A DNA stretch of 52,590 nt, from NCBI GenBank assembly GCA_031275285.1, contig JAISOY010000074.1, positions 1 to 52,590 on the forward strand, in the 5' to 3' direction. Of the stretch, positions 8,889 through 16,802 are shown piece after piece; the first letter of the stretch is position 1; each line of letters starts with the position of its first letter. Below the pieces are notes generated by a model. It saw only the letters and a list, made by a program, of their open reading frames with translations. It was not told the DNA's origin and made no database searches. The stretch comes from Bacteroidales bacterium. GTDB lineage: Bacteria > Bacteroidota > Bacteroidia > Bacteroidales > UBA4181. Both the position numbers and the translations under genes were made by a program.

Positions 8889-9299
8889 ATGGAACGAAAA
8901 GATTACATCCTGACAGAAATTGAAAAAATAGGAGCAATAATAAGTACTATCAGACAGAAATTATTTGGTGGAAAAGGCAACACAGCAATCACCCTTGAGA
9001 AGCAGTTCGAAAATGAAAAAGGAATGTTGTTGGATGAGGTGAATTTTGATGTCGATAAGTTATTGCATCTAAACTTTGAGGAATTAAATGAGTATATATC
9101 CGGTTTCGAAGGATTTAATATTGAAAACATTGAACTTTTGGCAGAATGTTTTTTTCAGATTGGTATCAATGATGAAAGTGACAATTCGAAAAAATATCTT
9201 GAAAAAGCGCTACAGCTCTATGAACTCTGTAACTTGAAAAGCAAAACATATTCATTAGAACGCGAAACACATATAAAGGCTATAAGAAACGCCTTGTAA
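8889..9299 (+). CDS. Small cytoplasmic helical protein of unknown function
   Basis: A 136-residue, mostly helical protein without signal peptide or membrane segment. The opening (ERKDYILTEIEKIGAIISTI) and the C-terminal repeat-like helices (LLAECFFQIGIND, KKYLEKALQLYELCN) suggest a tetratricopeptide-like helical hairpin. It may relate to the DUF6483-type proteins, but I am not sure of that name. A good promoter element lies upstream. The broken MORN gene begins 51 bases downstream, and the pair is bracketed by an imperfect 19-base direct repeat. Confidence 0.7.
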   Translation: MERKDYILTEIEKIGAIISTIRQKLFGGKGNTAITLEKQFENEKGMLLDEVNFDVDKLLHLNFEELNEYISGFEGFNIENIELLAECFFQIGINDESDNSKKYLEKALQLYELCNLKSKTYSLERETHIKAIRNAL

Positions 9300-9350
9300 T
9301 ATACTGTGAAAGGAAAATCCGGATTTTGGGGATTGAAATTAAAAGAATGA

Positions 9351-10016
9351 ATGATGCTAAGAATGAATTTGATATTTTTTATTTTATTATCTTTTATCAC
9401 AGGCTGTGATTCGAAAAACTCATGGTCTTGTAGGGGTGACTGTGAAAATGGAGAAGGGATGAGGGTCTGGAAAGATAATGGAATAGAAAAAAGGACTTGG
9501 ATCAATGGTAAATTGAATGGGCAGGGATTTCAATATTTTGGCCGGACTTCTGATTTTGCAGGAGATACATATGAAGGTGAATTTAAGGATGACCTATACT
9601 ATGGTTATGGAATTTATTATGATAAAAGCGAAGACGCAAAATATAAAGGACAATGGAAAAATGGGAAATCAGAAGGTAAAGGTATTGTAATATGAGGAGA
9701 CAAATCGAAATTTCCTGGTAGGTACTATGATGGAGAATGGAAAGATGGGTTAATGCACGGTTTTGGAACAAAATTTTGGGGTAAAGCTGAAACAGATGAA
9801 TATACAAACAATAAATATATTGGTGAATGGAAAAATAACGAAATGGATGGAATGGGTAAATATGAATGGGCAGACGGAAGCTATTACGAAGGACCATGGA
9901 AAAAGGGATAACATCATGGAGAAGGTATTTATGTCTTTTCAGATGGAGAAGTTTTTAAAGGGATATGGGAAAACGGATATTGTGAAGAACTTGCTAAAAA
10001 ACTCGGACTAGAATAA
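9351..10016 (+). pseudogene. MORN-repeat lipoprotein gene interrupted by two in-frame stop codons
   Basis: The frame opens at 9351 (a second ATG at 9363 may be the true start) with a lipoprotein signal (FILLSFITGC, lipid cysteine in the motif). It then encodes MORN repeats such as TYEGEFKDDLYYGYGIYY and KYKGQWKNGKSEGKG. A TGA at 9693-9695 ends it after 114 residues. The same frame continues with further perfect MORN repeats (YYDGEWKDGLMHGFGTKFW, YIGEWKNNEMDGMGKYEW), meets a TAA at 9909-9911, continues again (HHGEGIYVFSDGEVFKG) and ends at TAA 10014-10016. The whole frame is 222 codons with no shift. TGG to TGA and CAA to TAA would explain both stops by one transition each. MORN repeats commonly contact membranes or partner proteins; the intact product would be a surface or periplasmic lipoprotein. 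Probably decaying. Confidence 0.85.
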
Positions 10017-10085
10017 TGTAAAATCCATATGAAACTTATACTAAAGAAGAAGTTAGCAATTCGGTTGTATTTGATTGTTGTTCCT

Positions 10086-10104
10086 GTCAGACGAACAGAT
10101 TGTC
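10086..10104 (+). repeat. Imperfect direct repeat, copy 2 (partner at 8685-8703)
   Basis: Second copy of the 19-base sequence described at 8685; it lies between the broken MORN gene and the DUF1648 gene. Confidence 0.35.
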
Positions 10105-10149
10105 ACCCTATTGTGCTATGTAAATATATCTACTCAATAAGAAACAAAT

Positions 10150-10647
10150 ATGAAAAAAAGACCCAAAATTAAGTTAGCACTTACTACACCTGATAAAATG
10201 TTTGAGGCCGCAGGTTGGATCAGCGTATGGCTTATTTGGGTTTTGATACTGATACACTATTCCGGCTTGCCGGATACCATACCAATTCATTATAATGCAG
10301 CCGGACAGCCTGACGGATTCGGAGGAAAGGTAAATATTCTGATTTTACCGGTTATTTCAACAGTTCTCTTTATCGGATTAACCATTCTGAACCGGTATCC
10401 TCACATTTTTAATTTTCCTGTAAACATTACTGAAAATAATGCGTTACAGCAGTACACTAATGCAACACGGATTATCAGGTATCTGAAGCTGATTCTTGTT
10501 TTGATCTTTGGTTTTATCACCTTCCGGACAATTCAATATGCAAATGGGCAGGCGGACGGACTTGGAACCGGATTTTTACCTTTAATGTTAGGATTCATTT
10601 TTATTCCGTTGGTCTATTTTATCGTGCAGTCGTTCTTAAAAAAATAA
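10150..10647 (+). CDS. DUF1648-domain membrane protein
   Basis: The 165-residue protein has four predicted membrane segments. After the first helix it carries the typical DUF1648 motif: a Pro-x-His-Tyr/Phe loop with Gly-x-Pro-Asp-Gly/Gly (IPIHYNAAGQPDGFGGK). Related domains occur in SdpI-like immunity proteins and many uncharacterised membrane proteins. The length fits the short Bacteroidota versions. Its role here is unknown; it stands alone between the broken MORN gene and the VOC gene. Confidence 0.85.
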   Translation: MKKRPKIKLALTTPDKMFEAAGWISVWLIWVLILIHYSGLPDTIPIHYNAAGQPDGFGGKVNILILPVISTVLFIGLTILNRYPHIFNFPVNITENNALQQYTNATRIIRYLKLILVLIFGFITFRTIQYANGQADGLGTGFLPLMLGFIFIPLVYFIVQSFLKK

Positions 10648-10775
10648 AAATATGACTGTTGATATCTGTATGAAATAATCGATTATCTTCGTAAAACGGA
10701 TGATAGGGGGCGAAACGGATGGTGTTATCGAAAACACACGGTCTACGTATCAGAAAAATATAATAAAACCATAAA

Positions 10776-11180
10776 ATGATGAAATTTGCTGGTGTAAGAT
10801 TATTGGTGAAGGACTTTAAAAAATGTTTTAAGTTTTATACCGAGCAGCTTGGCCTGGAACCTGTGTGGGGAGACGAAAATAGTGTATATGCCAGTTTTAA
10901 GGTAGCGGATGGTATCGAAGGCTTGGCCCTGTTTGTTTCCGATTTTATGGCTCCTGCTGTTGGTAATGAAGACAAGCTTCAACCATCGGGATACCGGGAA
11001 AAATTAATGGTATCTTTTGAGGTGGCTGATGTTGATGAAGCTTATCAATCATTCCTGGCAAAAGGGATCAATTTTATCAATCAGCCAATAGATATGCCAG
11101 ATTGGGGAATGCGTGTGGTTTATTTACGTGATCCGGAAGAAAACCTGATAGAATTGTATACTCCCCTGGCAGCAAAATAA
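10776..11180 (+). CDS. VOC-superfamily (glyoxalase/bleomycin-resistance-like) protein
   Basis: The 134-residue protein shows the paired beta-alpha-beta-beta-beta fold of the VOC superfamily. It starts FAGVRLLVKDFKKCFKFYTE, passes LGLEPVWGDE, and repeats the layout in the second half (VSFEVADVDEAYQSFLAKG), ending YLRDPEENLIELYTP, where the Glu near the end is the usual metal ligand. Members include metal-dependent isomerases, dioxygenases and drug-binding proteins; which applies cannot be read. A TATCTTCG sequence near 10691 may be its -7 element. The next gene starts one base after its stop, so they are coupled. Confidence 0.9.
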   Translation: MMKFAGVRLLVKDFKKCFKFYTEQLGLEPVWGDENSVYASFKVADGIEGLALFVSDFMAPAVGNEDKLQPSGYREKLMVSFEVADVDEAYQSFLAKGINFINQPIDMPDWGMRVVYLRDPEENLIELYTPLAAK

Positions 11181-11181
11181 T

Positions 11182-11712
11182 ATGGACATAAATGTGAAAC
11201 CTGTATTATTCATATTGTCAGGATTACCGGCTTCCGGAAAATCAACCTTATCAAAACTCATTGCAAAGGCATATAATGCGGTATATTTGAGGATTGATAC
11301 TGTGGAACAGGCGTTGCGGGATCTATGCAATGTTGACGTGCAGGGCGAAGGTTACAGGTTATCATACAGAATTGCAGGTGATAATCTGAAACTGGGCCAT
11401 AACGTGGTGGCGGATTCGTGTAATCCGATAACGCTTACACGCAGGGAATGGGTAGACGTGGCTGATAAAAATGGAGCAGGGTATATCCATATAGAGATCA
11501 GGTGTTCGGATAAAGAAGAACATAAAGAGCGGGTCCGGACAAGGAAATCCGAATTGGAAGGTTTGAAACTGCCGACATGGGAAGAGGTGGAAAGCCGGGA
11601 ATATCATCAGTGGGAAAATGAGAGAATTATTATTGATACCGCCCACCAATCCGTTGAAGAGAGTTTTAACGAATTAAACGATAAGATAAAACGGTATTTG
11701 ACGAAAGGATAA
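11182..11712 (+). CDS. P-loop kinase (AAA_33 / zeta-like small kinase)
   Basis: The 176-residue protein has a Walker A motif near residues 14-22 (GLPASGKST), preceded by a hydrophobic strand (VLFILS). A later segment (NVVADSCNPITLTRREWVDV) matches the substrate-handling part of AAA_33-type kinases. The C-terminal ENERIIIDT resembles the end of small P-loop phosphotransferases. Length is normal. It probably phosphorylates a small molecule or nucleotide-like substrate. It starts one base after the VOC gene, so the two are likely translated from the same message. Confidence 0.88.
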   Translation: MDINVKPVLFILSGLPASGKSTLSKLIAKAYNAVYLRIDTVEQALRDLCNVDVQGEGYRLSYRIAGDNLKLGHNVVADSCNPITLTRREWVDVADKNGAGYIHIEIRCSDKEEHKERVRTRKSELEGLKLPTWEEVESREYHQWENERIIIDTAHQSVEESFNELNDKIKRYLTKG

Positions 11713-11923
11713 TTTCACCTGAAAGAGGAGGAAAGTTGTTCTTCAAAAAACAAGAGTCAGGATTGAAACAGATAATATTGAATTCCTTTGTATAGAGTTG
11801 AAAAAGTAAGCATATCGGCCTGATCGGAAAAATCAGGAATGAACCATATGGAAAATAACCGACATTTGAAGATCCGGACGGTCATGGAATTTGTCGGGAA
11901 CAGGAAAATATAGTAGATTGAAG

Positions 11924-12406
11924 ATGTTTGAAAAATTATCATATAGGCCGGTTGAGGAATCTGATTTCGAGGAAATATGTAGGTTCCCGAAAAATTCAGA
12001 GGAATTATTTTTTATGTTTCCAAAGGCAGAATTCCCGTTGACCGTAGATCAGTTAAAAGTTACGGTTGGGAGTAGATTTGATTCCACCGTGATTTTATAC
12101 AATGAAGAAATAACCGGATTTGCGAATTTTTATGAAGTGAAAGAAAAAGAATTCTGTTCGATAGGGAATGTAATTGTTCATCCGGATTTTCGCCATAAAG
12201 GAATCGGTGAATTTTTGATCACTACCATGGAGCACATTGGAGCGGAAAAATATCAGGTGCATGAATCTCATCTTTCCTGTTTCAATACAAATACCAAAGG
12301 GATTTTGTTGTATTCGAAATTAGGATACCAACCTTACGAAATAGAAAAATGGTTGAATAAAGAGAACGGATTATTAGCATTGATCAAATTGAAAAGAAAG
12401 GTATAG
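11924..12406 (+). CDS. GNAT acetyltransferase
   Basis: I start this at the ATG at 11924 (MFEKLSYRPVEESD), giving 160 residues; an upstream TTG at 11891 in the same frame is less likely. The protein has the N-terminal YRPVEESDFEEICR typical of GNAT proteins, a central strand ITGFANFYEV, and the acetyl-CoA loop HPDFRHKGIGEFLI (R-x-x-G-x-G pattern KGIG). The C-terminal motif NTNTKGILLYSKLGYQPYE is also typical. Substrate is unknown. It stands alone after a 211-base gap. Confidence 0.88.
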   Translation: MFEKLSYRPVEESDFEEICRFPKNSEELFFMFPKAEFPLTVDQLKVTVGSRFDSTVILYNEEITGFANFYEVKEKEFCSIGNVIVHPDFRHKGIGEFLITTMEHIGAEKYQVHESHLSCFNTNTKGILLYSKLGYQPYEIEKWLNKENGLLALIKLKRKV

Positions 12407-12590
12407 ATACCGGTCGATTTTTGAAGTAATTATATCTGATTCAAATTTATAGGTTACCTGTTCAACCCAATATTTTATAGGAATCAATGAAGACGTGAAC
12501 AGTATTAACCATAAGGATAGATTTATCAGCCTTTACAAAAAGGCATCAATTTTGTTTATGAGTATATCGAAATAAGAATAAAAGATAAAT

Positions 12591-13169
12591 ATGAAGAAGA
12601 AAATAATGATATTTCTTTTTGACGGATTTTCCGATTGGGAGATCGCCTATCTCACACCTGAAATCAGAAAAAATAAGACTTTTGACCTGGTTTACTTTTC
12701 TTATGATGGAAATCCGGTCTTTTCTATGGGAGGATTACGTGTCATGCCGGACATTTCGTTGAAGGATATTCATCCGGAAGAAGTGGAAATGTTGATTCTC
12801 CCGGGAGGAACAGCATGGGAAGAAGGGGAGAATGATTTTATGGACGCTCTTGTGAAAGATCTGTTGGCAGAAGGAAAAACAGTAGCAGCTATATGCGCAG
12901 CTACTGCTTATCTTGGAAAAAAAGGCTATTTAAATGACCGGAAACATACCAGTAATGATTTATACTACCTGAAAGGAATAGCTCCGGAATATTCAGGAGA
13001 AAAAGATTATGTAAATGACCTGGCTGTTACCGGTAGGAATATCATAACTGCCAAAGGTATTGCCCCGATTGAGTTCGCCAGGGAAATATTCGCAAAGTTA
13101 GAACTGTATCAAGATAATGATCTTGAAAAATGGTTCCAGCTTTTTAAGAATGGAATCTGGAGCGAATAA
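12591..13169 (+). CDS. DJ-1/PfpI-superfamily (class I glutamine amidotransferase-like) protein
   Basis: The 192-residue protein has the DJ-1/PfpI fold: opening strand IMIFLFDGFSDWEIA, a glutamate in the usual E position (DWE), LILPGGTAWEE, and the nucleophile elbow AAICAATAYLG with C102. A partner His is in DRKHTSND. Members are glyoxalases, chaperones or proteases; several short Bacteroidota versions are annotated only as glutamine amidotransferases. It is followed 17 bases later by the DUF1801 gene. Confidence 0.9.
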   Translation: MKKKIMIFLFDGFSDWEIAYLTPEIRKNKTFDLVYFSYDGNPVFSMGGLRVMPDISLKDIHPEEVEMLILPGGTAWEEGENDFMDALVKDLLAEGKTVAAICAATAYLGKKGYLNDRKHTSNDLYYLKGIAPEYSGEKDYVNDLAVTGRNIITAKGIAPIEFAREIFAKLELYQDNDLEKWFQLFKNGIWSE

Positions 13170-13186
13170 AAATTAAGAAAGGGAAA

Positions 13187-13561
13187 ATGCTGGATAATTA
13201 CAGAAATGTTGATGAGTACATTGCGGGAGAACGGCTGGAAGTTCAGGAGATATTGAGGCAAATCCGTGCAGTCATCAAAGAAATTGTACCTGAAGCGGAG
13301 GAAAGTATTACATATGGAATGCCTGCATATAAACTGAATAAAAAACCGTTGGTGTATTTTGCATCATTCAGGAATCATATCGGTTTTTATGCTACACCTA
13401 GCGGTCATTCCGAGTTTTCCAGGGAACTCTCCCGATACAAGCAGGGAAAAGGATCGGTTCAATTTCCGTTAAACGAGCCGGTACCATTGGATCTGATAAA
13501 GCGGATGGTGAAGTTCAGGAAAGATGAAATAGCCATGAACATTACTGTTCACTCGCCGTAA
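13187..13561 (+). CDS. DUF1801 (YdhG-like) protein
   Basis: A 124-residue protein with the DUF1801 signatures: NVDEYIAGERLEVQEIL, IVPEAEESITYGMPAYKLN, LVYFASFRNHIGFYATPSGH, and GSVQFPLNEPVPLDLIKR. The fold is frataxin-like, and relatives have been proposed as iron chaperones; the biochemical role is not settled. Length is normal. Probably cotranscribed with the DJ-1-type gene. A TTCATCTG / CAGATGAA inverted repeat at 13604-13641 lies just downstream. Confidence 0.9.
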   Translation: MLDNYRNVDEYIAGERLEVQEILRQIRAVIKEIVPEAEESITYGMPAYKLNKKPLVYFASFRNHIGFYATPSGHSEFSRELSRYKQGKGSVQFPLNEPVPLDLIKRMVKFRKDEIAMNITVHSP

Positions 13562-13705
13562 TGATTATCTATGGCGTATTTAGCTCCGCTGAGCCCTTCG
13601 GGGTTCATCTGACCTTAAAAATTAAATTATAAACAGATGAAATTAAAATACATAAATAAAGACAATTATTATGTGAGGTTTTGCTATCTGAAAGTAAAAA
13701 AGACT

Positions 13706-13713
13706 TATATTTG
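13706..13713 (+). promoter_or_regulatory. Putative promoter for the 13807 operon (TATATTTG)
   Basis: TATATTTG matches TAnnTTTG, with TTTG at 13680-13683 (22-base spacer) as a possible -33 element. It lies about 95 bases before the first secreted paralogue. Confidence 0.5.
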
Positions 13714-13806
13714 AGCGTTTTCAACTGTTCTCTATGTTTTCCGACACAAGTTACAATCTGGTAGCTTGTTTCAGTTTATGGGTAATTTATTTAAACGGCA
13801 TTTAGT

Positions 13807-14343
13807 ATGAAAAAAATTAAATGTATTTTACTGCTTTTGGCCATCTTATCTGTAAGATCATATGGTGATATTATTTTGACAGAGCCGCAATCATTTGAAA
13901 TTTGCATCAATATCAAAGGTCTGGATGATTATCCGGATATCGCATTAATAGGATTTCGCGATTGTATGGCTCTTTGGTCTAATTCGAAAAAAGCCTATGT
14001 CGTTGATCCGAATACATGTTTAGGGCTCAGTAAATCATGCCCTCTCACACTTTATGCAGTGAAAAAAAGCTATCTTGAGAAAAAGAAGGATGTTAACGAT
14101 ATAGATTTGAAGAAGGATAAAAATGTGATAAAATCCAGTATAACCATCGATATGAACGATTTTAACATCGATAGATCGAGTGTTAAGAGTATGGATGTAA
14201 ATTTTAATATTGCCGGATTTGACAAAACATCTATGGTACTGTATAAGGCATCACAGGTCATCCAATACAAAGATGGACGCCCTGACTCCGTTGAATCTTT
14301 TGAATATGAAGGTGATTTATCGAAACTGAGAAAGAAATTCTGA
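13807..14343 (+). CDS. Secreted three-cysteine protein, tandem paralogue A
   Basis: A 178-residue protein with a signal peptide (KCILLLLAILSVRSYG, mature start near DIILTEP). It is clearly homologous to the next gene: shared motifs are YPDIALIG/FPDIVLVG, DCMA, KKAYVV/KRAYVV, SCPLTLYAVKKSY/ACPLTIYAVKKDY, FNIAGF and YEGDLSKLRK. Three cysteines are in the same positions (DCMA, NTC/DSC, CPLT). No family name is known to me. The conserved block (about residues 35-95) probably forms the active or binding core. The next start is 11 bases after the stop. Confidence 0.85.
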   Translation: MKKIKCILLLLAILSVRSYGDIILTEPQSFEICINIKGLDDYPDIALIGFRDCMALWSNSKKAYVVDPNTCLGLSKSCPLTLYAVKKSYLEKKKDVNDIDLKKDKNVIKSSITIDMNDFNIDRSSVKSMDVNFNIAGFDKTSMVLYKASQVIQYKDGRPDSVESFEYEGDLSKLRKKF

Positions 14344-14354
14344 CATTGTACGGT

Positions 14355-14888
14355 ATGAAAAAGATAGAATGTACCTTATTGATCATTTTAGCATTTTTGA
14401 CTGCTAATTCATATGGTGATATTATTTTTACTGAATATCCACAAGCAAAAATACGTGTGAGGATTACCAATCTGAGTGATTTTCCTGATATTGTTTTAGT
14501 CGGTTGTAGTGATTGTATGGCAGTTTCCAAGTCTAAGAGGGCTTACGTCGTTCAGCCGGACTCATGTCTGGAGGTTCATAAAGCATGTCCGCTCACAATT
14601 TATGCCGTGAAAAAAGATTACTTTGAAAAAAAGAACCTGAAAAAAATAAAATGGGAAAAAGACCAACACGTGATCAGTTCCAACCTGACCGTGAGCGCAA
14701 AGACTTTTGATACTACATCACTGCCGATTCATACAGTGGAACTGGATTTTAACATAGCAGGATTTAATGATTCCATTATGATATTGTATCAAACGAAGCG
14801 TGTGAATAAATTCAATGATGGGAGAAATACGGTCAGACATTTTGATTACGAGGGTGATCTGTCGAAATTACGGAAAAATTTTGATTGA
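14355..14888 (+). CDS. Secreted three-cysteine protein, tandem paralogue B
   Basis: The second of two tandem paralogues; I choose the ATG at 14355 over the TTG at 14346, giving 177 residues with a signal peptide (KKIECTLLIILAFLTANSYG). It shares with paralogue A the DCMA, CPLTIYAVKK, FNIAGF and YEGDLSKLRK segments, and carries a fourth cysteine in VGCSDC. Its TGA overlaps the ATG of the MFS gene (TGATG), a coupling that ties this family to the transporter. Substrate binding or presentation to the transporter is an inference. Confidence 0.87.
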   Translation: MKKIECTLLIILAFLTANSYGDIIFTEYPQAKIRVRITNLSDFPDIVLVGCSDCMAVSKSKRAYVVQPDSCLEVHKACPLTIYAVKKDYFEKKNLKKIKWEKDQHVISSNLTVSAKTFDTTSLPIHTVELDFNIAGFNDSIMILYQTKRVNKFNDGRNTVRHFDYEGDLSKLRKNFD

Positions 14889-15925
14889 TGCATTTGGGTA
14901 GGAATTTTCGGATTGCGCCTTTTATCACGTTGTACTCTTTTACCCATCTGGTGGTAGATGCTGCTTGTGCATATTTATTATTAGGAGTGTTGACATTAAA
15001 TGATCACATCATTTTGAGTTTGTTGCTTTATAATGCCATCGCATTTGTTTTACAGGCTCCGTTCGGCTTGATGATCGATAAAGTATTAAGCCCTAAACTG
15101 TCGGCGATTTTGGGCGTAGTATTGATCGCTGCCTCATATTTGTTTTGGAATACCATTTTTATTGCATTGATCATGGTGAGTATCGGAAACGCTTTATACC
15201 ATGTTGGTGGAGGAAGCCTGGTGCTGTCGCTAAAAGATAAAAAAGCCACATTTTCCGGAATATATATAGCTCCTGGAGGTATAGGACTGGCATTAGGATC
15301 TTTTTTATCCATCTCTCAATTAAATGTAGGGCTTTTGTTCTTTCCATCAATACTGGTCGTTCTCGGTTTATTGTTATGTTTTGTTGCTACGCCTGGGTTC
15401 ATCCGTGTCAATAAGACGAAGGGTATTTCCAATGGTGGAATTTTGATGATCCTCCTGATCATGATGATTATTGCCATACGTTCATTGATCGGCCTGTCTG
15501 TTGAATTTCCATGGAAAGAAAACCAGTTCCTGTATATATGGCTTATTTCAGCAATAGCACTGGGTAAGGTATTTGGTGGAATTCTGTCCGATAAATATGG
15601 GTTGATGAAGACCGGGGTTGGAGGTTTGCTGATCTCAATGCCGCTTCTTGCTTTTTTCCCATCAATACCTGTTCTCGGGATTCTGGGAGCTTTTTTATTC
15701 AATTTTACCATGCCCGTTACATTAATAGCGATTTGGAATATACTTCCCCAATACAAGGGCTTATCGTTCGGATTGACCACAGTCGCCCTTTTTATCGGTT
15801 CGATACCGGTAATTATAGGCCGGGATTCGTGGTTAAATAATAACTGGGTGGTTTTCTTTTTTATCTTCCTGGCCTCTGTGATATTATTTACAGTATTGCG
15901 TTTCGTAAAAACATTAAATAGGTAA
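14888..15925 (+). CDS. MFS transporter (fosmidomycin-resistance-like)
   Basis: The ATG at 14888 overlaps the previous stop by one base; the TTG at 14885 is an alternative. The 345-residue protein has about ten to twelve membrane segments, slightly short for the superfamily. Motif A-like loops are visible (PFGLMIDKVLSPKL; GKVFGGILSDKYGLMKT). The segment YHVGGGSLVLSLKDKKATFSGIY resembles fosmidomycin-resistance-type exporters. It is packed between the secreted paralogues and a small membrane protein one base downstream, suggesting that all four act together. Substrate unknown. Confidence 0.9.
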   Translation: MHLGRNFRIAPFITLYSFTHLVVDAACAYLLLGVLTLNDHIILSLLLYNAIAFVLQAPFGLMIDKVLSPKLSAILGVVLIAASYLFWNTIFIALIMVSIGNALYHVGGGSLVLSLKDKKATFSGIYIAPGGIGLALGSFLSISQLNVGLLFFPSILVVLGLLLCFVATPGFIRVNKTKGISNGGILMILLIMMIIAIRSLIGLSVEFPWKENQFLYIWLISAIALGKVFGGILSDKYGLMKTGVGGLLISMPLLAFFPSIPVLGILGAFLFNFTMPVTLIAIWNILPQYKGLSFGLTTVALFIGSIPVIIGRDSWLNNNWVVFFFIFLASVILFTVLRFVKTLNR

Positions 15926-15926
15926 A

Positions 15927-16280
15927 ATGGAGTATGAATGGTTGTTTTTGAAGAGTCTGTTATTGACTATACTAATCGAAATATTGGTCATTTCTATATA
16001 TTTTCGATGTATAATTCATCTGAAAGAAACTGGGATTTCCAGATTACTGATGACAGGATTCATTGCCAGTTTTGCCACACTGCCTTATTTATGGTTCGTA
16101 CTTCCTAACTATATAGACCAGAAAATATGGTATGTGGTCATTGGGGAATCTTTTGCCGTTCTGATGGAGGCAGTGATCATCGGCGTGATATTGAGGGTTA
16201 AATTGATCCACTCATTTTTGTGTTCTATAATTTGTAATGCCGCATCATTTTTAACCGGTTTACTGATAAGTTGGCCATGA
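15927..16280 (+). CDS. Small membrane protein coupled to the MFS transporter
   Basis: A 117-residue protein with four predicted membrane helices (for example LLLTILIEILVISIYF, LMEAVIIGVIL) and no soluble domain. It begins one base after the MFS stop and so is almost certainly in the same operon. I do not recognise a family. A role as accessory subunit of the transporter fits the position but is unproven. Confidence 0.78.
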   Translation: MEYEWLFLKSLLLTILIEILVISIYFRCIIHLKETGISRLLMTGFIASFATLPYLWFVLPNYIDQKIWYVVIGESFAVLMEAVIIGVILRVKLIHSFLCSIICNAASFLTGLLISWP

Positions 16281-16802
16281 AAAACAGTCCGGCTTGCGGG
16301 AAGAAATACATCAATTAAACAATCTGGATTTTTGATGACAAAATCAATGAAAATAAGTATGCACAGAAGGGATATACTATTTCCGGGAAAAGCTATTTCC
16401 TTTGAGATGTGCTGGATCAGATGACATTTATTAATGCTATACAGTCCTATACAATAGGATAAAAGATTTCATCAAATATAGTGAAAGGTGAGAGCAATTG
16501 TAGAAAGTTTACTTTCGAAAAATTGCCGAACCGCATCCTGTATTCTACAAATATAGAGAAAACCGAGGGCAGAGTGTCGAACTTGTTCGTAAACTTTGCC
16601 GAGGCGCGTCCTATATTATTCAAATATTAAGGATAAATACCTTATTTTTACAGATAGTTTAACATCGTAAAATTAGTACTGCCTTTTTATTTCCCTGAAC
16701 ATCAGGGATAACATGATTTCCTCTTTCCGGATAGACCTGGTCTGAGAGTGTTTGTGGCAGATCTATTAAAAATAATCAGTAATTATAACAAGTCAGGTAA
16801 AT
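16281..16802. other. Non-coding gap with a tandem imperfect repeat
   Basis: 522 bases without a supported gene. It contains a small hairpin near 16444-16460 (TCCTAT/ATAGGA), a tandem imperfect repeat at about 16508-16632, a TATTTTTA sequence near 16643 that could be a weak -7 element for the 16803 gene, and a CCCTG/CAGGG hairpin near 16693-16710. Confidence 0.5.
16508..16632 (+). repeat. Two tandem imperfect copies of a ~55-base sequence
   Basis: Copy one (about 16508-16556) and copy two (about 16580-16632), roughly 72 bases apart, share the pattern TTGCCGAnnCGCnTCCT-TATTnT-CAAATAT followed by AG. Identity over the best 40 bases is about 80 percent by eye. The sequence feels like a dispersed Bacteroidales intergenic repeat; that is inference. 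Confidence 0.5.

Noticed and set aside
9763..10011. 82-codon ORF inside the MORN gene
   Set aside because: It is in a different frame from the MORN repeats, which are read perfectly in the disrupted frame.
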